This document shows positions 15,228 through 18,599 of a stretch of DNA of 18,599 bases, in pieces (the first letter of the stretch is position 1; each line of letters begins with the position of its first letter). The notes beneath the pieces are model-generated. The model was not told where the DNA came from and ran no database searches. It saw nothing but the letters and a program-made list of their open reading frames with translations. The DNA comes from Actinomycetes bacterium (lineage in GTDB: Bacteria; Actinomycetota; Actinomycetes; Propionibacteriales; Propionibacteriaceae): the NCBI GenBank assembly GCA_023419175.1, contig JAEZYG010000035.1:1-18599 (forward strand), read 5' to 3'. Both the position numbers and the translations under genes were made by a program.

Positions 15228-16238
15228 ATGAGCAGATCATTTTCATCGTCAACGTTGACAGGGGTCGCCCTTTCTCTCTGCCTTATCGCAGCAATGAGTG
15301 GGTGTTCTACGAATGGACAAGGACAATCATCCTCCGCTCCTGTAGCTTCTCAAGGACGTACCGTCTATCCATTGACGGTGGAAAGTTGCGGCTTCACTCA
15401 GGTTTTTGAATCTGCCCCTCAACGTGCTGTCACCCTCACGTCGACTGCTACCGAGACCATGCTCGAACTTGGACTTGAAGACAAGATGGTGGGAACCGCC
15501 TATCTGGGTAAGCGCGAAATTGGGTCTCAATACAAAGACTCTTATGACAAAATTCCAGTCTTGGCAGAAAAACAGCCTTCAATGGAGGAAATTCTCGCTG
15601 TTGATCCCGATTTCGTCTATGCGGGATATCCCGATGGTTTTTCCAAGAAGACAGGTCATACGCGTGAAGATCTGCAAAAATTCTCCATCGCTACTCATCT
15701 CAGCCCTGTGGGGTGTAGTGATGAGCCTAAAACATTAGAAGATGAGACGAAAGAGATCGCTTTGATCGGGCAGATCTTCGATGTTAACGACCGAGCTGCT
15801 CAATCGATTGAGAAATTCAACGATACCGTTAACAAGGTAGTCTCCTCTGTTGAAGGTAAGGAACGTCCCAAGGTCTTCCTCTACAATTCTGGAACGGATG
15901 CCCCCACCACCATCGGAGGATGGGCATATGCATCGGCAATGATCGATGCGGCTGGAGCAACGAATATCTTCGCAGAAGAACCGCTGCGTTGGGGCAAGAT
16001 GTCATGGGAACAAGTCGCTGAAGCCAACCCCGATATCATTTTGATCTACGATTACATCACTCCGAGCGTGGACGAAAAGATCGAGACATTGAAATCCATT
16101 CCCGCATTGAAAGATACGACGGCGATTAAGAATAATTCCTTTGCTGTCATCAGTCTTTCTTTAGCCCAGCCAGGACCGCGCTCTGCCGAAGGAATTGAGC
16201 AGTTAGCTGAGCAATTCCATCCCGATGTCAAACGATAG
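15228..16238 (+). CDS. FecB/BtuF-like substrate-binding lipoprotein of a metal-complex ABC importer
   Basis: A 336-residue extracytoplasmic solute-binding protein. The signal peptide has a basic start, a hydrophobic core (about 10-22) and the lipobox MSGC, so Cys26 is the lipid anchor; a Ser/Gln/Gly-rich linker follows. The mature part begins TVYPLTVESCG, typical of actinobacterial cluster-8/class III binding proteins. Later segments are RAVTLTSTATETMLELGL (66-83), QPSMEEILAVDPDFVYAGYP (116-135) and the C-terminal QPGPRSAEGIEQLAEQFHP. Cys54 and Cys163 could form a disulfide. Relatives bind siderophores, heme, cobalamin or F420-0; the ligand is not determinable here. I start at ATG 15228 because it has GGAAGG and begins the signal peptide; the frame is open back to 15144, which would bury the signal. 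Confidence 0.9.
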   Translation: MSRSFSSSTLTGVALSLCLIAAMSGCSTNGQGQSSSAPVASQGRTVYPLTVESCGFTQVFESAPQRAVTLTSTATETMLELGLEDKMVGTAYLGKREIGSQYKDSYDKIPVLAEKQPSMEEILAVDPDFVYAGYPDGFSKKTGHTREDLQKFSIATHLSPVGCSDEPKTLEDETKEIALIGQIFDVNDRAAQSIEKFNDTVNKVVSSVEGKERPKVFLYNSGTDAPTTIGGWAYASAMIDAAGATNIFAEEPLRWGKMSWEQVAEANPDIILIYDYITPSVDEKIETLKSIPALKDTTAIKNNSFAVISLSLAQPGPRSAEGIEQLAEQFHPDVKR

Positions 16239-17346
16239 AACTGTCACGGTTGAGGATCTTGAGATCCTCAACCGTATTCCTGGACGAAAAAGAGGAGTAT
16301 ATAAGCCCTCTCATAAGGGATATCCTCTGGGTGTGATCGTGGGCATCTTAATAGTGCTCATGATGCTCACCTTTATCTGTTGCCTTTCTATCGGATCGGT
16401 ACATGTGCCTTTCGTCCAGGTGTGGCAGGTGGTTGCTCATCGGCTCATGCCAGATCATGTGACGATGAATTGGTCTGTGGCGACCAACCGTATCGTGGCG
16501 GATGTGCGTTTACCTCGGGTTATCTTGGCGGCTTTAGCAGGCATGACCTTGGCGAGCGTAGGCGTGGTCGTGCAGGCGCTTTTGCGCAATCAGCTTGCCA
16601 GCCCCACGATTCTAGGCGTCTCTTCTGGCGCGGCTACAGGAGCGATTGCCGTCATGCGTTTTGGAGCGATCATTGGAGGGGTATTCGCTCTCAATATCGC
16701 CGCTTTCCTCGGTGCTCTTGTCACCTTAGTGGTGGTATTGATGATTGCTCGACGTGGACGTACGATTTCAGCATCAGCTCTCGTCTTGACGGGTATGGCG
16801 ATCTCGGCTTTGCTCTCAGCGTTGAATAACTTGATGGTTCTCACCTCTCCAGACCCACAGTTGGCTTCGCAAGTTCTCTTTTGGAGTTTGGGAGGATTCG
16901 GAGGTGCAAAATGGGAATTGTTACCCCTTCCTCTCATCGTTTTAGCGGCAGGAATGATCTATTCCCTCGCCCAAGCTTCCTGGTTGAATCTGCTCCTGGG
17001 AGGGGAGGAATCGGCGATTTCATTGGGATTGGATATTCAACGCTTCCGTATCAAAATGTTTATCGTCTGCGCTGCGATGGTGGGGGTATGCGTAGCCGTC
17101 TGCGGAGTGATCGGTTTTGTCGGTTTGGTTATTCCTCATATCACTCGCCTTCTGGTGGGAGCTGATCATCGTCGCTGTTTGCCGATCAGTTTGTTGATCG
17201 GTGCGATCTTCATGATGGGAGCTGATCTGATTTCACGGGTCATCATGGAGCCTCAAGAATTACCTGTAGGAATCGTCACGGCTGTGATCGGAGCTCCTTT
17301 CTTCCTGGTTCTTCTTCATCGCTCACGGCAGGTGGATCATGGCTGA
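16225..17346 (+). CDS. FecCD-family ABC importer permease
   Basis: This is the membrane subunit, expected to work as a homodimer, since only one permease gene is present. The 373-residue protein has a polar N-terminus (1-33) and about ten membrane helices. Family segments: RLPRVILAALAGMTLASVG with VVQALLRNQLASPTILGVSS, GFVGLVIPHITRLLVGADHR (the loop that contacts the ATPase), and ELPVGIVTAVIGAPFFLVLL near the end. The ATG overlaps the 3' end of the lipoprotein gene by 14 nt and has only a weak RBS (GCTGAGC), suggesting coupled translation. Codons 8-17 form a perfect inverted repeat. A later in-frame GTG at 16333, after AAGGGA, is a less likely start because it would remove the basic N-terminus. 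Confidence 0.94.
   Translation: MSNDRTVTVEDLEILNRIPGRKRGVYKPSHKGYPLGVIVGILIVLMMLTFICCLSIGSVHVPFVQVWQVVAHRLMPDHVTMNWSVATNRIVADVRLPRVILAALAGMTLASVGVVVQALLRNQLASPTILGVSSGAATGAIAVMRFGAIIGGVFALNIAAFLGALVTLVVVLMIARRGRTISASALVLTGMAISALLSALNNLMVLTSPDPQLASQVLFWSLGGFGGAKWELLPLPLIVLAAGMIYSLAQASWLNLLLGGEESAISLGLDIQRFRIKMFIVCAAMVGVCVAVCGVIGFVGLVIPHITRLLVGADHRRCLPISLLIGAIFMMGADLISRVIMEPQELPVGIVTAVIGAPFFLVLLHRSRQVDHG
16246..16275 (+). other. Perfect 14-bp stem-loop between lipoprotein stop and permease body
   Basis: ACGGTTGAGGATCT (16246-16259) and its exact reverse complement (16262-16275) are separated by TG only. In RNA the central two pairs would open, giving about a 12-bp stem and 6-nt loop. It begins 8 nt after the lipoprotein stop and lies within permease codons 8-17. 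No T-run follows, so it is not a standard terminator. Such intercistronic stems in importer operons often protect the upstream message from 3' decay and lower permease yield; that role is inferred. Confidence 0.75.
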
Positions 17347-18121
17347 TATCTGTCCGGCTCGTCTGCGCTGTGAAAATGTCACCATCGATATCGATCAGCG
17401 CCGTATCGTCGATAATGTATCGTTCGATATTCCTCCTGGCCACGTCTTGGGAATTCTAGGTCCTAATGGGAGTGGAAAATCCACTCTTGTGCGCTCCATT
17501 TTTCATTCCAGACGTCCCTCTCGTGGGCATATCTACCTTGATGAGATCGACGTATGGACTCAAGATATCCGCTGGAATTCTCGACATATCGCCGTCGTTT
17601 TACAAGAGTCAGCTTCGGATTTTCCACTTAGCTGCCATGAGATCGTGAGAATGGGGCGTTCGCCTTATCTATCTGGGTGGAAGAAATTGAGCGATGACGA
17701 TGAACGGTTATGTCTGAGCGCTATGCGCATGATGGAAGTCGATCATCTAGCTGACAAGCGTTTTTCTCAGATTTCGGGAGGGGAACGTCAGCGGGTCTCT
17801 ATCGCTCGAGCATTGGTGCAACAAGGATCTGTCTTGATTTTGGACGAGCCGACCAATCATCTCGATATCCATCACCAGCTCAAAGTTCTGTCCTTATTGA
17901 GGAAATTGCGCTCGACGGTGGTCGTTGTCGTCCATGACATGAATCTTGCCGCGCGCTTCTGCGATAGTTTATTGGTCCTCCATCAGGGAAAGACGGTGGC
18001 TTTCGGTGCTGCCGATGATGTGATCGCCCACGCGATGATTCCCGAGGTCTATCGGGTAAAGACGCAGGTGGGGCGCCACCCTGATGGTAGCGCCCACCTA
18101 TGGATCTGTGAGAGGGATTAA
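17339..18121 (+). CDS. ABC importer ATPase (FecE/BtuD/FepC-like)
   Basis: This cytoplasmic ATPase powers the FecCD-type permease. The 260-residue protein is a single ABC domain. Walker A is GPNGSGKST (41-49); the Q-loop is in VVLQESASDFPLS (Gln89); MGRSPYLSGW (105-114) is typical of metal-complex importers; the signature is SGGERQR (146-152); Walker B is VLILDEPTNHLD (165-176); and the switch His is in VVVHDMNLA (His199). The C-terminal part contains the usual GxxxVAFG and AxxxIPEVYRV segments. The ATG overlaps the permease stop by 8 nt, with AGGTGG as RBS. Its stop directly abuts the stop of the convergent cobL gene. Confidence 0.95.
   Translation: MADICPARLRCENVTIDIDQRRIVDNVSFDIPPGHVLGILGPNGSGKSTLVRSIFHSRRPSRGHIYLDEIDVWTQDIRWNSRHIAVVLQESASDFPLSCHEIVRMGRSPYLSGWKKLSDDDERLCLSAMRMMEVDHLADKRFSQISGGERQRVSIARALVQQGSVLILDEPTNHLDIHHQLKVLSLLRKLRSTVVVVVHDMNLAARFCDSLLVLHQGKTVAFGAADDVIAHAMIPEVYRVKTQVGRHPDGSAHLWICERD
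18066..18099. other. Hairpin near the convergent junction, possible bidirectional terminator
   Basis: AGGTGGG (18066-18072) pairs with CCCACCT (18093-18099). Inside, after a one-base bulge, CGC pairs with GCG; after one mismatch, ACC pairs with GGT around a CTGAT loop, giving 13 pairs. It lies inside the last codons of the ATPase gene on the plus strand and about 23 nt past the cobL stop on the minus strand, where GCGTCTTTA follows. It is a plausible minus-strand terminator; on the plus strand no T-run follows. Confidence 0.5.
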
Positions 18122-18599
18122 CTAGCGGTCTTTCGTCCATGCCCAACAGGTGACAGTCCTCAACGGTTTCCAGCCACGGAATCGTCCGATGAGATCGGAA
18201 TTTTCAATGGAGATCCGTGTCATCTCTCCACCTAGCAGACGATGGGCTTTGACAAGATCTTCTTCGGCTTCCATCGTCACGCCGTGGGCGACGAAACGTC
18301 CACCTGGACGAAGGGTTTCGGCGCAACGATCCAAGACTCCTGAACTCAACCCTCCTCCGATGAAAATCGCATGGGGGGCTTCAAGGCCATCGATGAGATC
18401 GGGCACATCGCCGAGAAGGATCTGAGCGCGATCATCCACACCGAACCGTTGCAGATTGGCAATACCATTCGCGTGGCGATCCTCACGACGTTCGATACCG
18501 ATAGCCCTCGTGGAATCGACAGCGCGTAACCATTCGATCATGATCGATCCAGCCCCAGCTCCTAAATCCCACAGCAATTCGTTCTCGGCAGGACGCAGG
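18122..18599 (-). CDS. cobL: Precorrin-6Y C5,15-methyltransferase (decarboxylating), CbiT domain, partial
   Basis: CobL methylates C5 and C15 of precorrin-6Y and removes the C12 acetate carboxyl during cobalamin synthesis. Only the C-terminal methyltransferase/decarboxylase (CbiT) domain is visible; the frame stays open at the window edge with LRPAENELLWDLGAGAG, so the gene continues beyond it. Motifs: LLWDLGAGAGSIMIEWLRA (SAM-binding motif I), AIGIERREDR (strand 2 acidic residue), FIGGGLSSGVLD, LRPGGRFVAHGVTMEAE, and the ending GWKPLRTVTCWAW. The last resembles the C-terminus of fused CobL rather than stand-alone CbiT, so an N-terminal CbiE domain is expected outside the window. It is convergent with the importer ATPase, with no intergenic base. 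Confidence 0.92.
   Translation of the reverse strand, partial: LRPAENELLWDLGAGAGSIMIEWLRAVDSTRAIGIERREDRHANGIANLQRFGVDDRAQILLGDVPDLIDGLEAPHAIFIGGGLSSGVLDRCAETLRPGGRFVAHGVTMEAEEDLVKAHRLLGGEMTRISIENSDLIGRFRGWKPLRTVTCWAWTKDR

Noticed and set aside
1..18599. Mobile elements, CRISPR arrays, tRNA/rRNA genes or a novel defence system
   Set aside because: No transposase or integrase motif, no regularly spaced repeats and no tRNA-like folds were seen; nearly all the sequence is accounted for by conserved housekeeping and transport genes.

Overview
The window is one contiguous stretch of an actinobacterial chromosome. The strongest taxonomic evidence is gene order: rho, rpmE, prfA, prmC, a Sua5/TsaC-type gene, a wecA-like gene, then the complete F1Fo-ATP synthase operon is the order I know from Mycobacterium (Rv1297 onward) and other Actinobacteria. 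The roughly 50% G+C estimated by eye is low for the phylum. The cobalamin gene cobL at the right edge and a separate (unfused) delta subunit fit a Propionibacteriaceae-like or related anaerobe-leaning lineage. That placement is inference; no rRNA gene is present to settle it.

Left edge (1-382): the 3' end of a ThrH-type phosphoserine phosphatase/homoserine phosphotransferase, closed by a strong intrinsic terminator. In Mycobacterium the gene just before rho is thrB (homoserine kinase), so ThrH may be a functional substitute at the thrB position.

Information-processing block (559-5338): rho, with a long disordered RS-rich insertion; rpmE, a zinc-ribbon L31 with its own terminator; then prfA, prmC and tsaC as an overlapping translation-quality operon. 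PrmC methylates the GGQ motif of the release factor encoded just before it. TsaC starts the t6A modification of ANN-decoding tRNAs. A WecA/TagO-like GlcNAc-1-phosphate transferase follows 6 nt later.

Energy block (6678-14181): two small membrane proteins (AtpI-like and AtpZ-like) and atpB-E-F-H-A-G-D-C, tightly packed on the plus strand, ending in a stem-loop terminator. The c subunit has a partly alanine-substituted glycine motif in helix 1, which may bear on c-ring size. The alpha subunit has an actinobacterial-type C-terminal extension.

Transport block (14274-18121): a class I SAM methyltransferase of unknown substrate, then a FecB/BtuF-like lipoprotein, a FecCD-type permease and its ATPase, an ABC importer for a siderophore, heme, corrinoid or similar metal complex. 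Its leader has several dyads around a good -10 element. A perfect 14-bp inverted repeat sits just after the lipoprotein stop, inside the start of the permease gene.

Right edge (18122-18599, minus strand): the C-terminal CbiT domain of CobL, convergent with the transporter ATPase gene with zero bases between the two stop codons.

Most of the window is ordinary, conserved chromosome. I found no mobile element, CRISPR array, RNA gene or defence island. The points worth following are the ThrH-for-ThrB position, the Rho RS-like insertion, the c-subunit glycine motif, the structured start of the permease gene, the shared hairpin at the convergent junction, and a marked excess of GATC tetranucleotides.
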